Shown in pieces: positions 23,573-40,185 of a stretch of 64,000 nt of DNA. Each line of letters begins with the position of its first letter. Within the stretch, counting starts at the first letter, position 1. The notes under the pieces are model-generated. The model saw only the letters and a program-made list of their open reading frames with translations, made no database searches and had not been told where the DNA came from. The DNA is from Amaranthus tricolor. Taxonomy: Eukaryota > Streptophyta > Magnoliopsida > Caryophyllales > Amaranthaceae. Position numbers and translations under genes: made by a program. The DNA lies in NCBI RefSeq assembly GCF_026212465.1, contig NC_080051.1:21612582-21676581 (forward strand), in the 5' to 3' direction.

Positions 23573-26500
23573 TTTCTTTTTCTTTTTTTTTTTAGTTAAT
23601 CAGATTCTAATGGGATTTCAGGGATAACTAATTATCTCATATATACTCCATAGCAAGGAAAGACTCGTCTAGAGTGACCATAGAAAAATATATTATTATA
23701 TATAAAGCGGGTATTTTAGTGTTTATATTTTTATAATATATACTCTCTTTGTGTTTATAATTCTTTTTAAATAGAATTTACGAATTTTAGTGTCTATATG
23801 AAAAAATATGTTCATGTCTGATCTTGAAAAATTTATCTTAATATATATTTTTTAAATATCGATTTTTTAAAATTATTAAAAACGTAAAATTAGAATTATT
23901 TAACTTTTAAATTTCCATTGAGATCTGCACAAAAAGTAAATAGAAAAAACATGAAAATAGAGAAAGTAGTTCTTCATCCTATTAGTTTTACTAAAATTTT
24001 TTCTGTCTTTTAAATTTTACTATATTTTTAATTTTGAATTTGATTCACATTCTTTCGCTTCATATTCATAAATTTAAATTATATTTTCATCTTGTCTATA
24101 TATTTTTTTTCATTTTAGTGTACATTTTTCTTTTTTTTTTATCCGCAGGCTGTTACGTTTTTAATGTTACGAAAGTCAGGAATTACTAAATGGAGTTGTT
24201 TAAGTGGTTTTGTTTTGTCTACTCAAATTAAATGGTTTTGTTTTATTTGTTTTGGTGAAGGATTTCGTATTGGATTAATAAAATAAAAAAGGGAGATCAT
24301 ACTTTTGGAGATGTAGAAATGTAGTTTTCTTTTATTTTTTTTCTTCTTAAAATGCTAATACACATTTCTATAAAAAAAAATGCTAATCCACATGAGTTTC
24401 CCTTAAATAATGCTCATATAGATCCAAGTTTTAAAAGATTTTTCATAAAATAATAATTTTCACAATAACGTAGATGCATTGTGGATTTGTGTATATTGGA
24501 GAAATTGCTAACAATACAATGAAGGTTTTAAGATAAAAACTAGGTTCGTCTAATAAGGAAAAATTGTTAAACTACCAACGCATCAATAAAAAATTATACT
24601 AATTATTAGTGTTTTAATAAAACAAGATAATACCCCCGTAATATAAGGCTTTGTTATTTTTACTTAGTTATATGATCTCGAGTATCAATTGACAACCTAT
24701 TTGTTTTAACGTCATCATTTAAATCGATGGTTGTGTCTTAATGTATCACCAAAAACTCTCATGTTCCATGGCCTTTCTCCGGTTTTAAGACAATATTCGA
24801 TAGTCATAAGCAGACAAATTATGTGTTCTAAATCTTGATTTTGGTCAAGTAGCATTTTAAATCATGGATTGACCTCTAAACCTATCGTATCAATGATAAC
24901 GTAGATAAAGGATTCACTTTAGAATGATCCTCCTTTTTCCTATCAGATGCACGAGTGAAATGAAAACAACTAATAATATCTATCTCGTTTGCCCTAGCAT
25001 GTAATTATCGATAAATTCAAATTGCCTATCCTTAATAAACATCATAAAATAATTTACTTCATCACCACCAAAATCCTCCAAGACATCCTACATATATTTA
25101 AGAAAACATTTAAAATTCTACAAAACATTTACTAAAAAATTGCAAGTTGTACAAATTGTACAACTTTACCTAGGTCAAGTCACACGTTTGTGCGACTAAA
25201 GAACGTAAATTTATTGCTTACTTTAATATTTTTGAGGTTGAATTCACCGATTATATTGTTCCAATGATAAAATTCAATTTCTAAAGTTTTTGAGAGAAGT
25301 CAGAGAGAAGACATAGAAAATATAAGTTAAAAACAATTTAAAATTCAATATAAAATATAACAACAGATTAAAAAGGGTGTGGGAAATGGCGATAAATTTC
25401 TATACCCAAAATTGAGGCGAGGCCATGAGGATACAACTTTTGATTTCTCAATAACCTAAGAATCATAAAAACACATTACACGACGTTGACGTTCCTCGTA
25501 CGTATAAAGTCATCCACCCCCACTTCAATTTTCTCTATAGATTTTATGTTCAATGTCTGTGGTCCTCTATTGTGACCATTTTCAAGATACAACGCACTAT
25601 TATTTTTTTTCAAGTAATTGTAACTTTGTAAGAGTATATATATAGTATATTATAGGATTTAAGACTTAATATGTGTTATATACTTTTAAAGTCTTCTATA
25701 TAAGAGTTTTTTATAATAGAAGTGTGAATAATATAGTATAGATTTTTTTCGTAACTGGCATAATATATTGCACTTTGAAATGAGGGAGGGATGATTTAAA
25801 TTCAAACTGTATTCTCTTGTCGCGTTGGTTTTGATATCATATTATGAAACCAACTCAAATAAAAGTTTAAGTTGATAGTTGAGGCCTTGAGGGTCTGAGG
25901 CTCCATGATATATTATACAGTTGGTCTCCTGAGAAATTGTGTCCCTGAGAGATCTCTCTCTCAAGCCCAGCCCAACCCATTAAACCTTAATGTCCACCGA
26001 AAAAGTACTTAAAATGTCTACTTACAATATTCTTAATGCCTACCGAAAAACTAGCCTACTTACCATATCTTTAATGCCTACTTACAATATACTTAACGCC
26101 CATTAATACTTAAAATATTCTCAATGCCTACCGAAAAACTTACTCTATATTTTTCTTTTTAGGTCAGCCCAATACGAGATGATCTCTAAAAAAAACCCGT
26201 CTCTCACAAGAATTTGTGTAGAATATAAACTTGCGCTTAAAAGCTATTAAAAAGTTAGCTTCGTGTTCAAAGGTTTTCTCTTCCTTTATTATAACATGGT
26301 TCAAATCTCTACACCTACCGGAAGGATTAATTATCCCTTTTCCTTGCCGGTGGAAGATTCTCTAGCCTTACCCCGAATTTTAAGAACAATCCCAATATCT
26401 TGATACCCCGAATTTTAAGAACAATCCCAATATCTTGATACCCCGAACTTTAAGAACAACCCCAATATCTTGATAATAAATCGAAGGAAATATTGAACTA

Positions 26501-26825
26501 ACTTTTAATAACAACCTGCTTCTCGGAGCAAAAGAGCATCAATATGGCACAAACAAGGAAAAGCTTTTTGTGTATGCAATAAGACACAAGATCAGGTCCC
26601 AAAATTTGCATATACCAACTTAATTTAAAAACAGGATTAAAAATTTTACGCTGAAGACTTCAGCTAAACCCAATAACAAAAAGGTCAATATATACAGTAG
26701 CTTTCAATCCACAATTGGATCATAGCATTTAGGTAAGGCAAAGTAAACACCCAAACAAACAAAAGTTAGTGTACCTTGAATCGAATTCAATTCAAGCTTT
26801 GTTTGGAGTGTGAACGATGATGGAG
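23573..26825. other. Intergenic region with degenerate repeats
   Basis: The right-hand 3' side of this stretch belongs to GPN1 (minus strand), the left-hand side to the DUF3511 promoter. No gene seen. It contains degenerate repeats around 25985-26160 (ATGCCTACCGAAAAACT and TACTTACAATAT recurring) flanked by GTCTC-type motifs, and an exact 35-bp triplet repeat at 26371-26475 (separate entry). Otherwise AT-rich. Confidence 0.55.
26371..26475. repeat. 35-bp tandem repeat, three copies
   Basis: Units start CCCCGAATTT at 26371 and 26406 and CCCCGAACTT at 26441, exact period 35. Copies 1 and 2 are identical; copy 3 differs at two positions. It lies about 350 bp beyond the GPN1 stop codon. Confidence 0.92.
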
Positions 26826-32466
<5,641 letters not shown>

Positions 32467-33670
32467 TGTCCTTTACAATTTATTCAAGAAATTAAAGAAT
32501 TACAAAACTCAACCCCAACAGCAAACTAGAACGATTTAACACAACCATCAATCAATAAACTCAATTCTGAGATAAAATTCGCACAATCAATATTATTTGA
32601 TGCAACAATATCACTATAAAGCCACTGCGTAGCTCTAGATTAGGGGGTCGCATGTACCTAACCTAACTTTGCCCTTCCAGTTTCAAAAATAACCAGGGGC
32701 ATATCTAAAATAAAATCAAATGCTGTCCATATTGGTAATATAAAAAAAATTATATCATCAACATTTTAATTACGTTAAATGTCCATGCTGAATTTCCATA
32801 TTTTAAGAAAAACGCATTATATCATCATTTGACAAATTTTGTAACAAATCACATTTAAAATGCTATCTTGTTGCGTAACTAAGTCTTAATAATCTTCACA
32901 TTAATGAAATTACAAAGTTTTGAAATGAGAACCCCAACAAGTATCCCTGGGCCTTTGAAGACCAACTTCTTATTTTAATCCCTTTCTTGTTAAATATCAC
33001 CTTCATAAAATGCTTTTTCAACTATTTCAGCTTGTTTTTTATGAAAATCATTTTTACGTTTATAAGAGCTACCAATTGTATTTAAAGTAAGATTAACCAA
33101 ATATGATCGAGAAGCCACTCTTTTGAAATACCTATCCATTTTAAATTGTACATACAATCATTGTAGAATTATATTACTAATCCACGATTTGAAAATATAT
33201 AGCCATAAACCCTAAATCAATTATCTAAACTTTTATTAAAAAAAATTCAAAAAAATTATCTAAATCAATCGAAGAATTAAATTACTAATCAACTAAAACT
33301 TTAATAAATTCCAAGTGATTAAAAAATGAAACCCTAAATTCAGAAATTACCACCAATTAAACAAAAAACCCTAAATTGATCAACGAATATGATTGGGTAT
33401 TGTATAATCATCAATCATGAATGAACAAACAATGTTTAACAGTTAAAATTCAAAAATAAAATCTATAACAATTGAAATTAAAACTTCTAGGAAAAGAAAG
33501 AAAAAGAAAAACATTACTTTGGTGGTGATGGTGGTGGGCGGTGGCTGCCGGTACTGCGTTCTGGCCGTCTGGGTCTGCGGAAGGGCTGGAGACTGGAGTG
33601 GAGGCAGGCGGCAGCAGTGGATGAAGGATTGAAGGATTTTGGACTTGGGTTATAAATAAGGAAAACAGAA
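32467..33670 (-). promoter_or_regulatory. GPN1 5' leader with inferred intron and three telo-box motifs
   Basis: An acceptor directly before the ATG (AAAG|GACAATG; AG at 32471-32472) and a donor at 33517 (AAA|GTAATG) suggest a 1-kb leader intron. The leader exon would then lie at about 33518-33640. AAACCCTAA (telo-box, read on the + strand) occurs at 33207, 33329 and 33366. Telo-boxes are typical of plant genes for ribosome biogenesis and growth. The intron is inferred from splice motifs. Confidence 0.45.
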
Positions 33671-33679
33671 TAGTGCGGA

Positions 33680-35705
33680 GCCAAGGAGGAAGTTAGAAGT
33701 ATTGCGTCAGTAACATTGTAGACAAGTTAAAGTACATATAAAGATGGTCTTGCTGTAAGATAGGCTTAATATAGGTTAGCTTAATTTTAATTTTAATTTT
33801 AATTTTAATTCTAATTTATTAAAGAAACAATAAAAAGTTTAGACCTAGTTTTAATTTTTTTTTAAATACAAAGGATTTGGGCCGGTTTTATAGGGACAGT
33901 CTCATCGTGAGACGATTTAATATAGATCGGTCTAATTTTATTTTATTAAAAAAATTATAAAAAAGTTTGAATGTTGTTTTAAATTTATTTTATTCAAAGA
34001 TAATATAATGACTTGCAAAAATATTATTTCTTCAATTTTCTTTAATTTGTTCATTTACTTAGATTCAAGAAAGGTTTAATGATCAAAATTCTAATATGAT
34101 CAAAAAAATAAATATTGCTTTTACATATCTAATTATATAAAGCTTCTTTTATAAATCTTTTTATGTACTCTTGCAATATATTTTTGACAAATAGTCAATT
34201 TTGTGGTCTCTTTATTGATTTATTTATTTAATTTTAAATAAGTCTCCTTTATTTATTCAAAGGTATTAAGATTACTTAGCAACACTTCAGAAAAAAAAAT
34301 TACTTAGCAAACGATTCATAACTCATTAAAATGTCAGATTTGACCAATTGCTCTTATCAATTGGTTTGGCTGTAAGTTTTTTTTATGTAAGCTATAACAC
34401 CAACTTTAAATGAGTAAAACAGGCAATAGCACGTGTGTAAGTTTCTTTTTGTTTTTTGTAAAATGCTAGTAGGCTAGAACTGGAAAGCCGTTTCTATAAG
34501 AGACGGTCTCTCAAAAAACCTAGCTGAAGTTGAATAAGATTTGGCTGTAAGTCGATTATAATTTGAACTAATACAAGTTTGATTGATTTCAGTTTGCGTC
34601 ATTTTGAGATTCAATTAACTTTAAGTCTCATTATATTGGATTTACATCAAGTTTAAGTTTGAAAATTTGAAACAATAAGCAAAACAATATAAAAAATTCA
34701 CATAATAGTTAAAGTTTCAAAATATTTCCCAAGAATTAAGATAAGCAGTTTTTTCTTAAAGTAGAGGTTCGGCTAATAGCGAACAAAGAAGTTTGGTCAA
34801 AAAAAGTTAAGGTCTTTGTTCACTGTTACTAATAGCGAACAAAGATTTTAACTGTTTTTGACCAAACATCTTTATTCGCTGTTACTAACAACGAACAGTT
34901 ACAACGAACAGTTACGACCTTAAAATCAGCTGCTGCATTCTTTTTCCCTATTCAAAAAAAGAAAAAAACAATAGCTTCAATTAGCTGTTCGCTATTACTA
35001 ACAACGAACAAAGAAGTTTGGTAAAATAAGGGTCAAAATCTTTGTTCATTGTTAGTAACAACGAACAAAGACCTTGACGTTTTTTGACCAAGCTTCTCCA
35101 TTCGCTGTTAGTAATAACGAACAAGCCGAACCTCTACTTTGGAAAAAAATTGCTTATCTTGAAAAATATTTTGAAACTTTGACTATTATGTGAATTTTTA
35201 TATTTTTTTGCTTATTCATTTCAAATTTTCTTTTAAGTTTTAAAGCATTGGCCTTCGATCAAAGTGATAACATATTGGTCAAATTAAATCTCCAACAACT
35301 TTGATTTGGTTTTTGCATATATTTCTCGTGTTAAAATCATATTTTGAGGAATCACGAGTCAAAATATGAATAATCCAAATTTTAAGATCACTTAATAGAT
35401 CTTAGACTTTTCTTATCGTGTCTTAAACCCTTGGCTTGTATAATTGTATGAAACTACGAAATAAAAACAAAAGATTTAAACACATCAAGATGTAATGATA
35501 CTCATTTTTCATGGATTTTCACCATTACTACAATAAGGATGCAACCCTTTTTCCCAAGGGCTTTCACACATTATGGAGAAGCACTATAAGAAGTAACATC
35601 CCAAATTAAAAAACCTTCATTGGTTTAAAAGGTAATAAAAACAATCATCCCCACAGATAAAACAATCAAACACCAATCTCGAACAAATAATATATGGAAT
35701 ATGGA
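33680..35705. other. Intergenic region between GPN1 promoter and tetraspanin 3' end
   Basis: AT-rich, no gene. Contains GTCTC-palindrome motifs at 33896-33914 and 34497-34512 and the large foldback element at 34650-35245. The segment 35245-35705 is AT-rich and includes the tetraspanin 3' UTR. Confidence 0.55.
34650..35245. mobile_element. Foldback element built of ~57-bp spaced hairpin units
   Basis: The two outer arms are long imperfect inverted repeats: AATAAGCAAAACAATAT and AGTAGAGGTTCGGC on the left recur in reverse complement as GCCGAACCTCTACTTTGG and TTGCTTATTC on the right. Inside, a small palindrome of type GTTCGCTGTTA..TAACAACGAAC appears at 34818, 34875, 34987, 35044 and 35101, giving spacings of 57, 112, 57 and 57 bp. 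A truncated sixth lies near 34765. No reading frame. It could fold into one long hairpin carrying smaller hairpins. Confidence 0.8.
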
Positions 35706-36503
35706 TCAACCTCTAAGAGCACAACAAGCAATGACGAAGACGACAAAGAGGACAACAAGAAGAGCACCATTAAGCATGGTGACTTTTCTCCAACCCTTCA
35801 TGAATAGAGCAAGATATCCAGCTTTGCATGATCCACAATTATAGCACAATATCTCAAAGTTATTGTTCCAATTTTTGCAATCTTGATCTTCTGAAGTTAG
35901 TCCTTTGGCTGGTACTTTCCAATTTGTTGCATTTTCATACTCGTACCCACAATGTACTGGTGGTTTGCAGCATCCCATCTGAACCCGAAAATATAGATTT
36001 CATCAGTTAATCGATCGAGGAAAAAGAAAACCTCATTGATGGAGTTACATTTTATGCCTAAGAAGCCCCTACTTTATAGTCAAAGACATCAATCCTAATA
36101 GAATACTATCCTCTTCCGTCCCTAGAAGATTGCTTGTAATGTTGACATTGTGTGAGGGAAGCTATGAACTTCGGGAGCAATCTTCTAGGGCGACAAAATA
36201 GCCTATTAATTCATGATGAACTCAAAATGGTTCGGAAATAGCCCAAAATCAACCATAATTCGCTTTTTTCTATTCTTAAAGAGATCGACGAATCATGTGA
36301 CACTAGTCAAAATCTATAATAATGCAACTCGATTAAGCTACCCCATGTGTTATAATTTTGATAGATTTAAAAAATGTTGTAGTTGAGAAAAACAACACTT
36401 TTCTTTGCAGAATATGTGCACCCTTTAACTGAATATGTACGCCCTAAAATTGATTTTTAGTTTTCATTTCTCAAACTGTTTTCACCTAATCCTGCCCCTA
36501 TAT

Positions 36504-36546
<43 letters not shown>

Positions 36547-37154
36547 CACTCCACATATAAACTATTTAATTGGACAAAAAATAATAATCATTGATCCATC
36601 ATGAAAAGAAAAATTATTACCCAAAAAAGGGGAAGAAAAGAATGTACCTCGATAGATGTCCGCTTAGAGCGCTTGAGCATGACAAAATCCATAAGGGTCC
36701 TAAAAGTTTCAATCTTGCCACAAGCATCGTGACTAATCATGCAAGACTTGATATCCTCCCAGTGACTACCGCCCACCAAATTATTCCGCAACCAGCCTGA
36801 AAAAGTGTTAAGTTCGTACTCCTTAACACCACCCCCGAGAACATCTTGTCCTCGATCATTTCCTTTGACAACTGCGCTTCCAACAGATAAACACGCTAGC
36901 AAACCGACAATTACGATGAACAAAGTGATCAAATACAGCCACAGGAGTAGCTTTATTCGACAGCATGCACCCAATAGTCCGATGAGAGAAACCGCGAGCA
37001 AAGAAAGGCCAAGTGCAAGGAGAGGCTTGTACAATACAGGATCACAAGGGGAATCGGCTGTTACTTTTAAGAAATATCCAGCCAAGATTAATGGTAATGA
37101 AATGCACAAGGTTATAGAATTGAGTAATCCTAGGAGAACATTGCTTACCCCCAT
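35706..37154 (-). CDS. Tetraspanin
   Basis: Four-pass membrane protein that organises plasma-membrane microdomains and, in plants, exosome-like vesicles (family knowledge). Exon 1 is 37154-36648 (169 aa) and exon 2 is 35978-35706 (90 aa plus stop), 259 aa in total. Membrane segments lie at about 6-28, 43-66, 68-92 and 236-256. The large extracellular loop runs between segments 3 and 4. It carries the plant tetraspanin signature GCCKPP at 171-176, followed by CG, and further cysteines in CKNWNN and LCYNCGSCKAG that would form disulfides. The intron falls just before the GCCK motif. Family members are usually about 265-285 aa; here the cytosolic tail after segment 4 is almost absent (ends ALRG), so either the tail is short or a small final exon is missed. 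Subfamily not assigned; similarity to both TET3-like and TET10-12-like proteins is visible. Confidence 0.93.
36120..36190. repeat. Inverted repeat with 15-bp perfect arms in tetraspanin intron
   Basis: CCCTAGAAGATTGCT at 36120-36134 pairs perfectly with AGCAATCTTCTAGGG at 36176-36190, with a loop of about 41 nt. The arms extend with one unpaired base to GTC/GAC. Probably a short MITE remnant. Confidence 0.75.
36195..36320. mobile_element. Degenerate copy of the 46711-type hAT MITE
   Basis: AACTCAAAATGG, AATAGCCCAAAATCAACC, ATAATTCGCTTTTTT and a right end GAATCATGTGACACTAG match the inside and right end of the intact 140-bp element at 46711-46850 in the same order. The left end is not recognisable. 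Lies in the tetraspanin intron. Confidence 0.6.
36501..36545. repeat. Compound (CA)n(TA)n microsatellite in tetraspanin intron
   Basis: A run of about ten CA units passes directly into about ten TA units, some 100 bp after the exon 1 donor in transcript sense. Confidence 0.93.
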
Positions 37155-38168
37155 TTTTATTTTCTCGAACGTTTTCTAGTGCTTCGTATTTAGAAATGTA
37201 TATTATCTCTACCTGTGGGGAGATGAGGTACCGACCCACCAAAGGGGAAGATTTTCTGGGTAGGATAAACAAACTTGCACAGAAGGGTTATTTTTCTTTC
37301 TTTTTTTCCCTTTATCTTAAAGTGGTGGTAAGGAGAAAATCATGGGGATAAAATAATCTAAATTTGAGGCTATAATCTAATTCTAATTGTACAAAAACTG
37401 GAAATTATAATTTTAAAAGCTAGATAATTAAATTAACAAAAATCTAGTAAAAAAAACTCATGTGATTTAGCCTAAATTCAGGGGGACAAAAATAGGAGCA
37501 AAATGGAGAGTAAAGAAAACCTATCATTTTTCTACTCTAATGCCTTTCTAAAAAAAGAGAGGGGGGTGGGGGGGGGGGGGGTAAACAAGAAAACTCATAT
37601 TTCATTAAAAATAAACCAGAAACAAAAATAATTTCTTAAAAAATATTACTAGCCCAATATCATTTTCTAAAAAGGGGCGTAAGGCTAATATTTCATTAAT
37701 AATTATCCCGAAACAAAACCATAATGGTTCCTTAACACAAGAAACTAAACTTTTTAGAACGAATTCAGTTCGGAGTGGTCTTCGGGAAGACCTGTAGTTT
37801 GAATTGGTTATGCCTGTGATATTCAGAGTGGTCTTAAGAGATCTACTATTCGATTGAATATAGTCATGATCTACAGTCAAAACCCACTATGGCAGTAAAT
37901 AGCGGTTAACGAATGAAGAATATAAGTAATATGACCCGGAAAATATGGGCAGAATTTGAACATCTCAACAAGAGACTTCTCTAAAATCATCACTTTATAA
38001 CGCGGCTTCCAATTCTCTACACTTCAGGTCATTTTATCCACATACACATTTCTTGCACAACCAGTACAACTTAAATTTACCCTACTTGGCTTGTATATAA
38101 AAAGGGAGAAACACAAGTACAAGATTATGGTATTGTAAAACCTTAACCTTCGAAGGCTTGAACAAGCA
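37155..38168. other. Tetraspanin promoter side and 3' flank of L18a-like gene
   Basis: No gene. Contains an unusual poly-G tract at 37559-37581 (GAGGGGGGT followed by 14 G). The rest is AT-rich. Both neighbouring genes are transcribed leftwards, so the tetraspanin promoter lies in the first few hundred bases. Confidence 0.5.
37559..37581 (+). repeat. Poly-G tract
   Basis: Six G, one T and then fourteen G in a row; a strong purine tract that could form a quadruplex and is prone to sequencing-length error. Confidence 0.9.
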
Positions 38169-40185
38169 CTAGAGCAATATCACAGCCACAACAATCAGTG
38201 CCACAACTGTACAAACCAATGCCTGCATATTGAGGATTATTAGTTATTTCTATTAGTGACATGAAAATTGTAATCTCGAAAATTTTCAAATAATTAAGCT
38301 AAACAAGCAGCTGGAGTAACAGGTCAAACAATGATCAAACAGATAATCCAATAACAACTTGTTTTCTAGAACAGGTCAAAGTGCCATGAGTTGTGAAATC
38401 TACATTCTCTCTAAGCATAAAGTATTTTACTATAAATCTTGAACCCATGTCAGACTTGCTAATTTAAGAAAGACATTCCTTGATTTTACCCCAAAATGAT
38501 GTGTCGAAAAGTCATAACCATGTCTTGAACTTCCAACAAGGGTGATTGGCGAGTCTGATCAAATAAAAACAAAGAGATGTGCTTGGAAACGTAGATACCA
38601 AATTTGTAAGGAACACTATAGGCAAAATGAGAATGAGCTTCAAATTGCAACATTCATAAATCAAAGAATTGGTAATCTTTAATTTTCTCTACTTTCTTGC
38701 TACAAATCTTTCTATAAGACTTTTCACACCACAATAACCTCAAAGACTCCTAAACATAAGATCTTTTTGAAATGATCAAATAATTCTAATAGATTAATAC
38801 TATACAATTGTGTAACATTTATCAATTGTTTATTAAGAATATCATAAAGAAACCATATACAAACATTTACCATGTCCACTAAATTTTTTGATGCCACATG
38901 AAATTACCTCTAGCATAAGCTACTTTAATCAAGAGTACTTATCATGATCTACATTGTGTACAACAAAACTCACTGGCATCAAAAGCAAGCCAAGTATACC
39001 AGGACAAACAATGGCTTAAATCTATAAAACGATACTCACAGCTATTGCAGAAGTGGCCAGTCCAATCCTTTCCCTAGGGTCTTTGTGGTAGTAATTTGTG
39101 AAGTAAAGGAACGTAGCATAGTACCACATCGGTGGGAATACGAATCCAAGCAGAAACCTGTGAGAAAACACATACATATTTGAGAGAGAAGTCTGAGCAA
39201 TAGCCAGGAGAAGTAAATAAAAGAGTTTAAAGACGTACGAAAACCATCCAATACCACAGCCAAAGCATGGGAGTGGTTTATCATATAACCCAAGGAAGTG
39301 ATCCTCTTCATCTCGAATAAGCTTATAATCCCCTTCATCACCTTTTCCAGCGTCGGCTTGGTAGCCTGCTTTATATAACAAGTAACAAGTTACATGCTGA
39401 ATAGTTGACAAAACAAAACTGTAATAGTTCACCGCGACCGAAATATACAGTATTGGCAGTGAAATCACCCGCATTGACCGCAAAATTCACTTCGTGACTG
39501 AAACTGTATTTTTGCACTTATTCCTATAACACTGCCTCCCCTTGCTTATATATGCACCACACAGTTTCAAAAATGTACTGAATCTACCTCTACGACCCCA
39601 ATCACCGTATTTGGTGAGGAGTTCAAACATATGCAATCTTTAATCACAAATATAAACACAAATTTTACCTCCTTGAAGATAGGTAGGGCAGCGTTGCAGA
39701 CTCTAGGGATAACTGACACCCATATTTTCCAATTATTTTTTGCTTATTTGAGCATAAAGAAAGTTTATAGTCAGATATGTCATTTCGTCATCATACTCTA
39801 TGCATATAATAGCAATTAGACGATCATCACATTCTTGACGTTCGTGAGTACATCACAAATGTAGATTTTGCATTGCGTACGCTATCCAGAAGACAATACA
39901 ATGAGATCCAAAGTACCAAACAACAACAATACCTAAGCCTTAATCCCAGCACACGAGCTCAAAATCCTAATGTTTACCAACAAAACCTCTGGTGGCTTAC
40001 ACTTCTTCACCCGATTCATCTACAACTCAAGACAGAGCCCATTCCTACCACAACACTTCAAGTCACCGGTCAACACATGATGTCCTTTTCTAGACTATGA
40101 TCACAAATGCAAATGCGGAAAAGAAAACTAAAAATAAGAGCATCATAAATTAGAAACGGAGAAAATTAGCAATACTTGGTTTCAT
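38169..40185 (-). CDS. Short L18a-like (ribosomal L18ae family) membrane protein
   Basis: Annotated in plants as '60S ribosomal protein L18a-like' though it is not a ribosomal protein; function unknown, likely membrane-bound. Exons on the minus strand: 39239-39365, 39040-39157 and 38169-38222, with a probable 10-nt first coding exon at 40176-40185 (ATGAAACCAA). The model is in frame and gives 102 aa. The core LYDKPLPCFGCGIGWFSFLL is the family hallmark, followed by two hydrophobic segments (about 43-62 and 82-102) around NYYHKDPRERIGL. Joining 39239 to 39157 rebuilds WFSFLLGF, and joining 39040 to 38222 continues the last membrane segment to a TAG. The first exon is the weak point: exon 2 has no ATG, and the 40185 ATG was chosen because its phase and donor fit. 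A leader exon probably lies near 40600-40790. Confidence 0.8.

Noticed and set aside
26285..26310. GGTTCAAATCT resembling a tRNA B-box
   Set aside because: No A-box at the right distance and no pairing stems.
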